In this document: positions 44,961-53,536 of the stretch, in pieces
How positions within the stretch are numbered: the first letter of the stretch is position 1
How the letters are laid out: every line of letters begins with the position of its first letter
Origin: Micrococcaceae bacterium Sec5.8
GTDB taxonomy: Bacteria; Actinomycetota; Actinomycetes; Actinomycetales; Micrococcaceae
Direction: 5' to 3'
Length of the DNA stretch: 64,000 bases
Assembly (NCBI GenBank): GCA_039636775.1
Contig: CP143429.1
Coordinates: 3,534,001-3,598,000, forward strand
The notes under the pieces: model-generated
The model's database searches: none
What the model was told of the DNA's origin: nothing
The model's input: only the letters and a program-made list of their open reading frames with translations
Translations under genes and position numbers: made by a program

Positions 44961-45656
44961 GTGAGAACCAAGAATCCCGGCCGCCATGAAGGCCTCCGTG
45001 CCGCCACGGCGGCCGGGGTTCTGCTCCTGCTGACCCTGGCCGGCTGCGGTACAGGAACCAGCGGAACGCTCGACGCCGGCCCCCCACCCCCGGCGTCCGC
45101 CACACCCTCGGCTGCCATCTCATCTCCCGCCGCCCCCGGTTCCACCCCGCCGGCCCCTGCCCCACCGAGTCCGGCTGCTGTGGCAGGTCCCGCGGTGCTG
45201 CCCCGATCCGAACCGGTGACCCTGGACATCCCGGCGATCGGTCTACGGACCGAGCCCCTGAAACTCGGGCTCCGTGAGAACGGCTCCCTCCAGGTCCCGG
45301 AGGATTCCGGCAACGGCGCACCCGCCGGCTGGTACAACGGCTCCCCCACCCCCGGAGAACGCGGCCCCTCCGTCATGCTGGGCCACGTCAACGCACTCGG
45401 TGGAGCCACCGGAGTCTTCGCAGACCTGCGCAAACTCACCCCGGGCACCGAGATCAACGTTGCACGGGCCGACGGCACCACGGCGGTGTTCACGGTCGAT
45501 CACGGTGCCCAGTACAGCAAAAACAACTTCCCCACCCTCGAGGTCTACGGCAACACCCCCGGAGCCGAGCTCCGGCTCATCACGTGCGACGGCTACGACC
45601 CCGGCACCCAGCTCTTCGATGACAACTACGTCATCTACGCAAAACTCAAAGTCTGA
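44961..45656 (+). CDS. Class F sortase, lipoprotein-like
   Basis: A 231-residue sortase with a signal/lipobox-like LTLAGC N-terminus, a Pro/Ala/Ser linker (about 35-85) and a sortase barrel. Catalytic His is in MLGHVNA and catalytic Cys in LRLITCDGYDPGT. The usual catalytic Arg is not obvious: the C-terminal strand reads LFDDNYVIYAK. GTG 44961 is the start. It is between the CHRD protein and a lipoprotein on the same strand and probably attaches or processes the former. Confidence 0.85.
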   Translation: MRTKNPGRHEGLRAATAAGVLLLLTLAGCGTGTSGTLDAGPPPPASATPSAAISSPAAPGSTPPAPAPPSPAAVAGPAVLPRSEPVTLDIPAIGLRTEPLKLGLRENGSLQVPEDSGNGAPAGWYNGSPTPGERGPSVMLGHVNALGGATGVFADLRKLTPGTEINVARADGTTAVFTVDHGAQYSKNNFPTLEVYGNTPGAELRLITCDGYDPGTQLFDDNYVIYAKLKV

Positions 45657-45710
45657 CCCACGGAACTCCCGCTCCTACCGGAAGCGGCAAATGGCGCGAA
45701 TGGACTGGAC

Positions 45711-46361
45711 ATGAAAAACCACAAGCACACCCTGGCCGCCCTGGCCATCAGCTCGTTGCTGCTCTCCGGCTGCGCGGCGGCCGCCGGATCCGTCGGCCAG
45801 GTTAACCCGGCTGTCGTTCCCTCCTCGTCCCCCTCCGCACCCGCCGCCTCCGTCGCCGCCGAGGCAGGACACGCCGGGGGCCACAACCACGGCTCCTCCC
45901 CCTCTCCGGCTGCGGCCCAAGCCCAGGGCCCCAGTGAGGCAGCCCTGATGGTCTGCGGGGACCAGCCGATGGACAGGCTCACCTCCATCCTTAATTTGGA
46001 CGCAAAACCGCACACCGTAAAGAACTGGGCCGACAGCACCTTCACCTGCACCTATCACCTCACCGAGGGAGCCCTGAAGATCTCCGTCCAGGAAGCCACC
46101 GACCAGGCATCAGCACGCACCTACTTCGATGCCATGCAGGCCCTGGCGAAGGACGCCAAACCCATCCAGGGCCTGGCGAACCTCGGCTTCCCCGCCTACG
46201 AAACCGCCGACGGGTCAGCCGTGTTCCAAAAGGACAGCTTCGTTCTCCACGTGGATGCCTCCGGCCTCCCGGCGACATTAGGGCCCGAGAGCATCACCCG
46301 GAACGCCCTGGCCTACCAGCTCTCCACCACCATCCTGGCCTGCTGGGTCGAGCACCACTGA
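45711..46361 (+). CDS. Hypothetical lipoprotein
   Basis: A 216-residue lipoprotein with lipobox LSGC (Cys near residue 21), then a long Ala/Ser/Pro linker with a GHAGGHNHG metal-binding-like stretch (about 53-61). The C-terminal domain (about 75-215) has three Cys and no recognised family (VCGDQPMDRLTSILNL onward). It is 54 bp after the sortase and probably part of the same operon. The histidines could bind a metal; no function is assigned. Confidence 0.75.
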   Translation: MKNHKHTLAALAISSLLLSGCAAAAGSVGQVNPAVVPSSSPSAPAASVAAEAGHAGGHNHGSSPSPAAAQAQGPSEAALMVCGDQPMDRLTSILNLDAKPHTVKNWADSTFTCTYHLTEGALKISVQEATDQASARTYFDAMQALAKDAKPIQGLANLGFPAYETADGSAVFQKDSFVLHVDASGLPATLGPESITRNALAYQLSTTILACWVEHH

Positions 46362-46405
46362 CACACGCCTCTGGCCACCGTTGTCCGCTACGGATCCTGG
46401 CGGGC

Positions 46406-46463
46406 GACACGCAAAAAGCCACGCGCTGCGGGGATTCCCGCAGCGTGTGGCTTTTCACGCGTC
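46406..46463. repeat. REP-like hairpin, copy 2 (possible terminator)
   Basis: Arms AAAAGCCAC/GTGGCTTTT flank the nearly perfect stem CGCTGCGGG/CCCGCAGCG around GATT, with GAC/GTC at the ends. It lies between convergent genes (lipoprotein ends 46361, monooxygenase ends 46491), so it can end both transcripts. Related to 43963-44019 and, in its centre, to 18698-18733. Confidence 0.82.
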
Positions 46464-46490
46464 GTGTGGCCTCTTCCGTAGCGCCGCGGC

Positions 46491-48425
46491 TTAGCCTGCG
46501 TGGTCCTGGAGTTCGGGAACGCGGGAGCCCGCCTGAAGGAGAGGGGCGAAAAACGCACCGAGCTCAGCGGTCGCCGTCAGCGGCAGGACATTGGCCACGT
46601 ACTGGTCAGGGCGCACCACCACCACCACGCCGCTGCGGTGAAGGCCGCGTAATTCGAAGATGTCCGCGGCCGGATCGGTGGCGTAGACCTTCTCGTAATC
46701 GGTGAGCTGGAAGGGCCCCACCTGCGGCTTGAACGCGGGAGGCACCGCGCCGATGTCGACGCTTGTGTGCTCCTGCTGGTAAATGACCTTTACGTCGAAC
46801 CACGCGTCCCGGTCGGCACCTTCGGGGGTGGCAGCGAGGGGCGAGTCCGGCGCGTTCGCGATCCAGTCGGCGAACGCGGCAACGGGCGACGCGCCCCCCA
46901 GCTCTGCCGCTTGAGGCGCGGCGGCGTCGGCGAAGACGTAGATGCGCCACCGGCCGTCCGCCGTTGCGTGGTGGCCCAGGTGCATCGGGTTGGTGTCGCA
47001 GACCCGCACCACGGATGCGGACTTGAAACGCTTGCCGATGGGGAAGCCGGCGGCGAGGTCTTGATGTACGGGCGCGGCGATGAGCATGGAGGGTGAGTAC
47101 TGGGTCATGAAACCGGCGGGGAACTCTGCCGTGCTCACGTAAAAGTCCTCAAGCTCCGAGGGGCTCTTAAACTCCTCCGGCTTTTTCGCCATGAGCGTGG
47201 ACCACTCCTTGTCGAAGTCGATGAGGTTCTTCGCAATGACCTGGCGCTCCGCGGAGTAGGTGGAGAGCAGGCTTTCCGGACTGCGGCCCTCCAGCACGTG
47301 CCCGAGTTTCCAGCCCAGATTGAAGCCATCCTGCATGGAGACGTTCATGCCCTGGCCTGCTTTGGCGCTGTGCGTGTGGCACGCATCGCCGGTAATGAAC
47401 ACCCGCGGCGTACGGGTGCCGCGCTGGTCCGGAAGGACGTCGTCGAACCGGTCGGTGAGGCGGTGTCCAACCTCGTAGACGCTGTGCCAGGCCACGTTAC
47501 GCACGTCGAGGGTGTACGGATGGAGGATCTCGTTCGCTTGGGCGATGATCTGCTCAATGGTGGTGCTGCGCACGGCTCCGTTGTCGTTCGGATCGACTTC
47601 CCCGAGGTCGACGTACATGCGGAACAGGTAGCCGCCCTCGCGCGGAATCAGGAGGATGCTGCCGCCGGTGCCGGACTGGATGGCGCACTTCGTCCGGATG
47701 TCCGGGAAATCCGTGACGGCGAGGACATCCATGACACCCCAGGCATGGTTGGCCTGATCGCCTGCGAGGGTGCAACCGATCGCATCCCGCACCCGGCTCC
47801 TGGCACCGTCCGCACCGATGACGTATTTGGCCCGGACGGTGCGCTCCTGGCCAAGTTCGGGGCCGGCCGTGTGGGCGAGGGTGACGGTGACGGGGTACTC
47901 CCCTTCGTCGGCGACGGTCAGGCTCCGGAACTCATAGCCGTAGTCAGCGCTCATGCGGGTGGGAGCGTTCGCCATGAATTCGCTGAAGTAGTCGAGCACG
48001 CGGGCCTGGTTGACGATCAGGTGTGGGAACTCGCTGATGCCGGTCGTGTCATCCTTGGCCCGGGCGGACCGGACAATCCGGGACGGATCGGCGGGGTCCG
48101 GCTTCCAGAACGCCATCTCAGTGATGCGGTACGCCTCGGAAATGATCCGCTCGGCGAAGCCGAAGGCCTGGAAGGTCTCGACGCTGCGGGCCTGGATGCC
48201 ATCGGCCTGGCCGATGGGGAGCCGCCCGCCGCGGCGCTCGACAATCCGGGTGGTGATGCCCGGGAACTGCGACAGCTGAGCCGCTGCGACCGCCCCCGCA
48301 GGGCCGGAGCCGACAATGAGCACGTCGACCTCGTCCGGAAGTTGCGTGGGCCGATCGATCCCGACGCCGGCGGCCGGCTGGATTCGCGGGTCACCGGATA
48401 CGTAACCGTGATGGTGGAACTGCAC
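46491..48425 (-). CDS. FAD-dependent aromatic-ring monooxygenase (phenol/3-hydroxybenzoate hydroxylase family)
   Basis: A 644-residue class A flavin hydroxylase. It has VLIVGSGPAGAVAAAQLS (near residue 35), GADGARSRVR and FITGDACHTHSAKAGQGMN. The extra C-terminal thioredoxin-like dimerisation domain (about 460-640) is that of phenol 2-monooxygenase and MobA-type 3-hydroxybenzoate 4-hydroxylase. GTG 48425 follows GAGGAAAG. It is divergent from the hpa operon, so it probably makes homoprotocatechuate from a hydroxyphenylacetate. That substrate is inferred. Confidence 0.9.
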   Translation of the reverse strand: MQFHHHGYVSGDPRIQPAAGVGIDRPTQLPDEVDVLIVGSGPAGAVAAAQLSQFPGITTRIVERRGGRLPIGQADGIQARSVETFQAFGFAERIISEAYRITEMAFWKPDPADPSRIVRSARAKDDTTGISEFPHLIVNQARVLDYFSEFMANAPTRMSADYGYEFRSLTVADEGEYPVTVTLAHTAGPELGQERTVRAKYVIGADGARSRVRDAIGCTLAGDQANHAWGVMDVLAVTDFPDIRTKCAIQSGTGGSILLIPREGGYLFRMYVDLGEVDPNDNGAVRSTTIEQIIAQANEILHPYTLDVRNVAWHSVYEVGHRLTDRFDDVLPDQRGTRTPRVFITGDACHTHSAKAGQGMNVSMQDGFNLGWKLGHVLEGRSPESLLSTYSAERQVIAKNLIDFDKEWSTLMAKKPEEFKSPSELEDFYVSTAEFPAGFMTQYSPSMLIAAPVHQDLAAGFPIGKRFKSASVVRVCDTNPMHLGHHATADGRWRIYVFADAAAPQAAELGGASPVAAFADWIANAPDSPLAATPEGADRDAWFDVKVIYQQEHTSVDIGAVPPAFKPQVGPFQLTDYEKVYATDPAADIFELRGLHRSGVVVVVRPDQYVANVLPLTATAELGAFFAPLLQAGSRVPELQDHAG

Positions 48426-48493
48426 GGGCTTTCCTCACTTCGTTGTGTGGCGGACCGACGCCGTCGCTTCGCTCGAACCTGGATCCATTGTGT

Positions 48494-48528
48494 GTTCGAT
48501 AATAGAACGCAACGTTCTATTATCGAAC
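48494..48528. promoter_or_regulatory. 35-nt perfect palindrome in divergent monooxygenase/hpa promoter region
   Basis: GTTCGATAATAGAAC (48494-48508) and GTTCTATTATCGAAC (48514-48528) are exact reverse complements, and together with the five bases between them form a palindrome with 16-bp arms. Each half is itself nearly symmetric (GTTC…GAAC). Their centres are 20 bp apart, so two dimers could bind side by side. No obvious cognate regulator (for example IclR or MarR) is in the window. Confidence 0.75.
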
Positions 48529-48634
48529 TTCATGTCCCAGCAGAACTGTACGCAGTTATGACCTGCGTTACAAGAGCAGCCATCCGTCCCGCTGCCACGG
48601 GGGTTGACGATCGCCCCCTCCTGGGTCATAGTTT

Positions 48635-48644
48635 TCGTATACGA
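48635..48644. promoter_or_regulatory. GntR/FadR-type operator upstream of hpa operon
   Basis: TCGTATACGA fits the FadR-subfamily consensus TNGT-N(0-3)-ACNA and lies 25 bp before the TTG start at 48670. The operon encodes a GntR regulator (50201), its likely reader. A partial second site (TTCGTACTCGA) follows. Confidence 0.55.
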
Positions 48645-48669
48645 TTTCGTACTCGATGAGGAGTAATTC

Positions 48670-50208
48670 TTGGAACAGGTCACCGACCGAATCCTGGCCG
48701 CGGCCCGCAAAGTCATTGCGGTCCACATCAACTACCCCAGCCGGGCAGCCCAGCGAGGCCGCACTCCAGTGCAGCCGTCGTACTTCCTGAAGCCATCTTC
48801 CTCCCTGGCTTTGAGCGGTTCAACGGTGGAGCGTCCGCTGGGCTGTGAGCTCCTCGGTTTCGAGGGCGAGATCGCCTTGATCATCGGCAAACCGGCCCGC
48901 CGCGTAAGCGTCCAGGACGCCTGGAGCCACGTCGAGTGGGTCACGGCCAGCAACGATCTCGGTGTCTACGATCTCCGCTACGCCGACAAGGGCTCCAACC
49001 TCCGGTCCAAGGGCGGTGACGGCTTCACCCCGGTCGGCCCGGGCCTGATCGCCGCGGACGCTGTGGACCCCGAAAAACTGCGGATCCGCACCTGGCACAA
49101 CGGCGCCCTGATCCAGGACGACACCACCGCGGACCTGTTATTCCCGTTCGCCCGGCTGGTCGCCGACCTTTCGCAGCTGGTGACCCTCGAAGAGGGGGAC
49201 ATCATCCTGACCGGAACCCCCGCCGGGGCAACGGTGGCCACGCCGGGCGACGAAGTCGAGGTCGAAGTCAGCACCCAGGGCGCCGACAGCCCGGCGGCGG
49301 GCGGCGCAGCATTTCCCGCCCTCTCCACCGGCCGCTTGGTCACCCGGGTGGTGGACGGCACGACGCCGTTCGCGGATTTTGGCGCGCAGCCTAAAACCGA
49401 CGACCTCCAGCGGGAGGAAGCGTACGGCTCGCGGGAAGCCGCCGGGCTCCCCGCCACCGGCGCCGACGCGGAACCCGGCGTGTTGGCCGCCGCCGTCGGA
49501 CCTGTCCTGAGCCCGGAGTTGAAGGCAAAACTGGAAAGCGTTTGCACCGCCACCCTGTCCTCCCAGCTGCGCAAGCGCGGCCTGAACAACGTCAGCATCG
49601 ACGGCCTCACCTCCACCCGCCCGGAGAAGCGCATCGTGGGCCTGGCCCGGACCCTGCGCTACGTGCCTAACCGCGAAGACCTCTTCAAAACCCACGGCGG
49701 CGGCTTCAATGCCCAGAAAAAGGCAATCGACTCCGTCAATAAGGGCGAGATCCTCGTCATGGAAGCCCGCGGCGAAAAGGGCACCGGAACCATCGGCGAC
49801 ATCCTGGCGCTCCGCGCCCAGGTCCGCGGCGCCGCCGCCGTCATCACCGACGGCGGTGTCCGCGACTTCTCCGCGGTGGCTGCCCTGGACATGCCAACCT
49901 ACTACGCCAACCCGCACCCGGCCGTCCTGGGCCGCCGGCATATTCCGTGGGACACCGACATCACCATTGCCTGCGGCGGAGCCACAGTGCAGCCCGGGGA
50001 CATCATCGTGGCGGACGCAGACGGCATCCTGGTGATCCCGCCGGCACTGGCCGAAGAACTTGCCGACGATTCCCTCGCCCAGGAACGCGAGGAGACCTTC
50101 ATCGCCGAAATGGTGCAGCAAGGCCACAGCGTGGACGGCCTCTACCCCCTGAACACTCAATGGCGGACCCGCTATGAGGAGTGGGAAGCCGGCACAGCCC
50201 ATGACTGA
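48670..50208 (+). CDS. Fused fumarylacetoacetate hydrolase-family/RraA-like protein (hpa pathway)
   Basis: A 512-residue fusion. Residues about 1-215 are a HpaG-type FAH domain with acidic metal ligands in GFEGEIALIIG and with TASNDLGVYDLR and ILTGTPAG. Residues about 275-495 are an RraA/aldolase-like domain with ALRAQVRGAAAVITDGGVRD and PGDIIVADADGILVIP. In E. coli W, HpaG is two FAH halves, isomerase and decarboxylase. Here an RraA domain takes the place of one. TTG 48670 follows GAGGAG. First gene of the hpa operon; a 2-oxo acid isomerase/decarboxylase role is inferred. Confidence 0.88.
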   Translation: MEQVTDRILAAARKVIAVHINYPSRAAQRGRTPVQPSYFLKPSSSLALSGSTVERPLGCELLGFEGEIALIIGKPARRVSVQDAWSHVEWVTASNDLGVYDLRYADKGSNLRSKGGDGFTPVGPGLIAADAVDPEKLRIRTWHNGALIQDDTTADLLFPFARLVADLSQLVTLEEGDIILTGTPAGATVATPGDEVEVEVSTQGADSPAAGGAAFPALSTGRLVTRVVDGTTPFADFGAQPKTDDLQREEAYGSREAAGLPATGADAEPGVLAAAVGPVLSPELKAKLESVCTATLSSQLRKRGLNNVSIDGLTSTRPEKRIVGLARTLRYVPNREDLFKTHGGGFNAQKKAIDSVNKGEILVMEARGEKGTGTIGDILALRAQVRGAAAVITDGGVRDFSAVAALDMPTYYANPHPAVLGRRHIPWDTDITIACGGATVQPGDIIVADADGILVIPPALAEELADDSLAQEREETFIAEMVQQGHSVDGLYPLNTQWRTRYEEWEAGTAHD

Positions 50209-50887
50209 CACACTCCGCGCCTCGGGTACATCCGCCGGCAGCAAGTCCGAGCAGGCCTACGCAGCGGTCAAGGCGCGGATCGTGGACGGCACTTACTCCC
50301 CGGGATACCGGCTGGTGCTGGCCAAGATCGCCGAGGACCTGGGCGTCAGCGTGGTGCCGGTCCGGGAAGCCATCCGGCGGCTTGAGGCCGAGGGCCTGGT
50401 GACCTTCGAGCGGAACGTCGGGGCCACCGTCTCCGGGATCGACCCCACCGAATACCTCTACACGATGCAGACCCTCAGCATCGTTGAAGGCGCCGCGACG
50501 GCGCTGTCCGCTCCGTTGATCGGGGAGGCCGACGTGGCCCGGGCCCGGGCCGTGAACACCGAGCTGCGCGAGTGCCTCACGCATTTCGACCCCGTCAGGT
50601 TCACAAAGCTGAACCAGGACTTCCACAGCATCCTGTTCGAGCACTGCCCCAATCCGCACATCCTGGACCTGGTCCACCGGGGCTGGAACCGGCTGGCCTC
50701 GCTCCGGTCCTCCACGTTCCGCTTCGTTCCCCGCCGCGCCCCTGAATCGGTGGACGAACACGAGGCGCTCCTGCAGCTCATTGAATCCGGTGCCAGCGCC
50801 GACCACATCGAAAAGGCCGCCCGCCTCCACCGCTCCGCCACCCTGGACGCCTACCTCGCCCAAAGCAATTCGTTGCAAGACCAGTAA
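50201..50887 (+). CDS. GntR family regulator (FadR-type)
   Basis: A 228-residue repressor. The winged helix is at residues about 15-75 (YAAVKARIVDGTYSPG, LAKIAEDLGVSVVPVREAIRRLEAEGLV). The all-helical FCD domain follows, with metal-ligand-type residues (NQDFHSILF, HEALL). ATG 50201 overlaps the FAH-RraA stop by 8 bp; an upstream start would extend the overlap. Being inside the hpa operon, it probably autoregulates it through the TCGTATACGA site at 48635. Confidence 0.9.
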   Translation: MTDTLRASGTSAGSKSEQAYAAVKARIVDGTYSPGYRLVLAKIAEDLGVSVVPVREAIRRLEAEGLVTFERNVGATVSGIDPTEYLYTMQTLSIVEGAATALSAPLIGEADVARARAVNTELRECLTHFDPVRFTKLNQDFHSILFEHCPNPHILDLVHRGWNRLASLRSSTFRFVPRRAPESVDEHEALLQLIESGASADHIEKAARLHRSATLDAYLAQSNSLQDQ

Positions 50888-50896
50888 GGAAAAACA

Positions 50897-52411
50897 ATGA
50901 CGTTCACCGCCGAAGAAGCCACCGCCCATCATGTTCCGCAGGACCTGACCACCCACATCCAGCACTACATCAACGGCGTATTCGTTGACTCCGTCAGCGG
51001 CAAGACCTTCGATGTCCTGGATCCGGTGTCCAACACCACCTACGCCACGGCCGCCGCCGGGCAGAAAGAGGACATCGACCTCGCCGTCGCTGCTGCCCGG
51101 GAAGCGTTCGTCAACGGCCCGTGGCCGAAGATGAAGCCGCGCGAGCGGGCCCGCGTCCTGAACAGGATCGCCGATGCCGTCGAAGCCCAGGAGGCCCGGC
51201 TCGCCGAGCTGGAAACGTTCGACACCGGCCTGCCCATCACCCAGGCCAAGGGCCAGGCCCTGCGCGCCGCGGAGAACTTCCGTTTCTTCGCGGACCTGAT
51301 CGTGGCGCAGTTCGATGACGCCATGAAGGTCCCCGGCGCCCAGATCAACTACGTCAACCGCAAGCCAATCGGCGTCGCCGGGCTCATCACCCCCTGGAAC
51401 ACGCCCTTCATGCTCGAGTCCTGGAAACTGGCGCCGGCGCTGGCCACCGGCAACACCGTGGTCCTGAAGCCGGCCGAATTCACGCCGCTGTCCGCCTCAT
51501 TGTGGGCGCAGATCTTCAAGGACGCAGGCCTGCCCGACGGCGTGTTCAACCTGGTCAACGGCCTCGGCGAGGAAGCCGGCGACGCCCTGGTCAAGCACCC
51601 CGATGTCCCCTTGATCTCCTTCACCGGGGAAACCACCACCGGCCAGACCATCTTCCGCAACGCCGCGGAGAACCTCAAGGGCCTCTCCATGGAGCTCGGC
51701 GGCAAGTCCCCGTGCGTCGTGTTCGCGGACGCGGACCTGGACGCTGCAATTGATTCGGCCTTGTTCGGGGTCTTCTCGCTCAACGGCGAACGCTGCACGG
51801 CCGGCTCCCGGATCCTGGTGGAACGCGCGGTCTACGAGGAGTTCTGCGACAAATACGCGGCCCGAGCGAAGAACATCGTTGTCGGCGACCCGCACGACCC
51901 CAAAACCGAGGTCGGCGCCCTGGTCCACCCGGAGCATTATGCCAAGGTGGCCCGGTACGTGGAGATCGGCAAGTCCGAGGGCCGTTTGCTGGCCGGCGGC
52001 GGCCGCCCGGACCACCTCCCGGAAGGCAACTACATTGCGCCCACGGTGTTCGCCGACGTCGCCCCGGAGGCACGGATCTTCCAGGAGGAGATCTTCGGCC
52101 CCGTCGTCGCCATCACCCCGTTCGATTCCGACGAGGAAGCCCTCGCCCTCGCGAACAACACCAGATACGGGCTGGCCGCATACATCTGGACCCAGAACCT
52201 TACCCGGGCGCACAACTTCTCCCAGAACGTCGAAGCCGGAATGGTCTGGCTCAACAGCCACAACGTCCGCGACCTGCGCACCCCGTTCGGCGGGGTCAAA
52301 GCCTCCGGCCTCGGCCACGAGGGCGGCTACCGCTCCATCGACTTCTACACCGACCAGCAGGCCGTCCACATCACCCTCGGTACCGTCCATACCCCCAAAT
52401 TCGGCGCCTGA
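50897..52411 (+). CDS. hpaE: 5-carboxymethyl-2-hydroxymuconate semialdehyde dehydrogenase
   Basis: A 504-residue NAD-dependent ALDH. It has PWNTPFMLESWKLAPAL, FTGETTTGQ, MELGGKSP (base Glu) and catalytic Cys in LNGERCTAGS. VNRKPIGVAGLITPWN and the C-terminal HNVRDLRTPFGGVKASG are typical of HpaE. It oxidises the ring-cleavage semialdehyde made by HpaD. AAGGAAAAACA precedes ATG. It is 9 bp after the GntR stop. Confidence 0.93.
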   Translation: MTFTAEEATAHHVPQDLTTHIQHYINGVFVDSVSGKTFDVLDPVSNTTYATAAAGQKEDIDLAVAAAREAFVNGPWPKMKPRERARVLNRIADAVEAQEARLAELETFDTGLPITQAKGQALRAAENFRFFADLIVAQFDDAMKVPGAQINYVNRKPIGVAGLITPWNTPFMLESWKLAPALATGNTVVLKPAEFTPLSASLWAQIFKDAGLPDGVFNLVNGLGEEAGDALVKHPDVPLISFTGETTTGQTIFRNAAENLKGLSMELGGKSPCVVFADADLDAAIDSALFGVFSLNGERCTAGSRILVERAVYEEFCDKYAARAKNIVVGDPHDPKTEVGALVHPEHYAKVARYVEIGKSEGRLLAGGGRPDHLPEGNYIAPTVFADVAPEARIFQEEIFGPVVAITPFDSDEEALALANNTRYGLAAYIWTQNLTRAHNFSQNVEAGMVWLNSHNVRDLRTPFGGVKASGLGHEGGYRSIDFYTDQQAVHITLGTVHTPKFGA

Positions 52412-52445
52412 CCCGCGCCTCCGTCCTCAACGAAGAGAGCCCACC

Positions 52446-53534
52446 ATGACCAACCTTGTCCCCACCCCCACTGTCCCGGCCCCCGACATCGTCCGCTGCG
52501 CCTACATGGAGATCGTCGTCACCGACCTCGCGAAATCCCGCGAGTTCTACGTTGATCTCCTGGGCCTGCACGTCACCGAAGAGGATGAAAACAACATCTA
52601 CCTGCGGTCCCTGGAAGAGTTCATCCACCACAACCTTGTGCTGCGCAAAGGCCCCGTTGCCGCCGTTGCCGCCTTCGCCTACCGGGTGAAATCCCCCGCC
52701 GAAGTGGATGCCGCAGAGGCCTACTACAAGGAACTCGGCTGCCGCACCGAACGCCGCAAGGAGGGCTTCACCAGGGGCGTCGGCGACTCTGTCCGGGTGG
52801 AGGATCCGCTGGGTTTCCCCTACGAATTCTTCTACGACGTGGAGCACGTCGAAAGGCTCACCCAACGGTATGACCTCTACAGCGCCGGCGAGCTGGTCCG
52901 GCTGGACCACTTTAACCAGGTGACCCCGGACGTGCCGCGCGGCCGCGCCTACCTGGAGGACCTCGGCTTCCGGGTCTCCGAGGACATCCAGGACTCCGAC
53001 GGCGTCACCTACGCTGCCTGGATGCACCGCAAGCAGACCGTCCACGACACCGCCCTGACCGGCGGCAACGGCCCGCGCATGCACCACGTCGCCTTCGCAA
53101 CGCACGAGAAGCACAACATCATCCAGATCTGCGACAAGATGGGCGCCCTGCGCATCAGCGACCGGATCGAACGGGGACCGGGCCGGCACGGCGTGTCCAA
53201 CGCCTTTTACCTCTACATCCTCGACCCGGACGGCCACCGCATCGAGATCTACACCCAGGACTACTACACCGGCGACCCGGACAACCCCACCATCACCTGG
53301 GACGTCCACGACAACCAGCGCCGCGACTGGTGGGGCAACGCTGTGGTGCCCAGCTGGTACACCGAGGCCTCCCTGGTCCTGGACCTGGACGGCAACCCGC
53401 AGCCGGTGATCGTCCGTGCGGAAAAGAGCGAAATGGCCGTAACGGTCGGCGCCGACGGCTTCTCCTACACCCGCAAGGACGAGGACGGCCATCCCGGCGA
53501 AAAGACCGGCTTCAAGCTCGGGGCGCAGCTGTAA
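52446..53534 (+). CDS. hpaD: 3,4-dihydroxyphenylacetate (homoprotocatechuate) 2,3-dioxygenase
   Basis: A 362-residue type I extradiol dioxygenase with two vicinal-oxygen-chelate modules. Metal ligands are His in RLDHFNQ (near residue 155), His in MHHVAFAT (near 215) and Glu in HRIEIYTQDY (near 267). Size and sequence style match the Mn-dependent A. globiformis MndD (365 aa). It opens the ring meta to give 5-carboxymethyl-2-hydroxymuconate semialdehyde. A long open frame before ATG 52446 is a shadow of hpaE. Confidence 0.94.
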   Translation: MTNLVPTPTVPAPDIVRCAYMEIVVTDLAKSREFYVDLLGLHVTEEDENNIYLRSLEEFIHHNLVLRKGPVAAVAAFAYRVKSPAEVDAAEAYYKELGCRTERRKEGFTRGVGDSVRVEDPLGFPYEFFYDVEHVERLTQRYDLYSAGELVRLDHFNQVTPDVPRGRAYLEDLGFRVSEDIQDSDGVTYAAWMHRKQTVHDTALTGGNGPRMHHVAFATHEKHNIIQICDKMGALRISDRIERGPGRHGVSNAFYLYILDPDGHRIEIYTQDYYTGDPDNPTITWDVHDNQRRDWWGNAVVPSWYTEASLVLDLDGNPQPVIVRAEKSEMAVTVGADGFSYTRKDEDGHPGEKTGFKLGAQL

Positions 53535-53536
53535 CC

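Noticed and set aside
47298..48659. 453-codon plus-strand frame opposite the aromatic monooxygenase
   Set aside because: Shadow of the flavoprotein gene; the monooxygenase frame has all family motifs.
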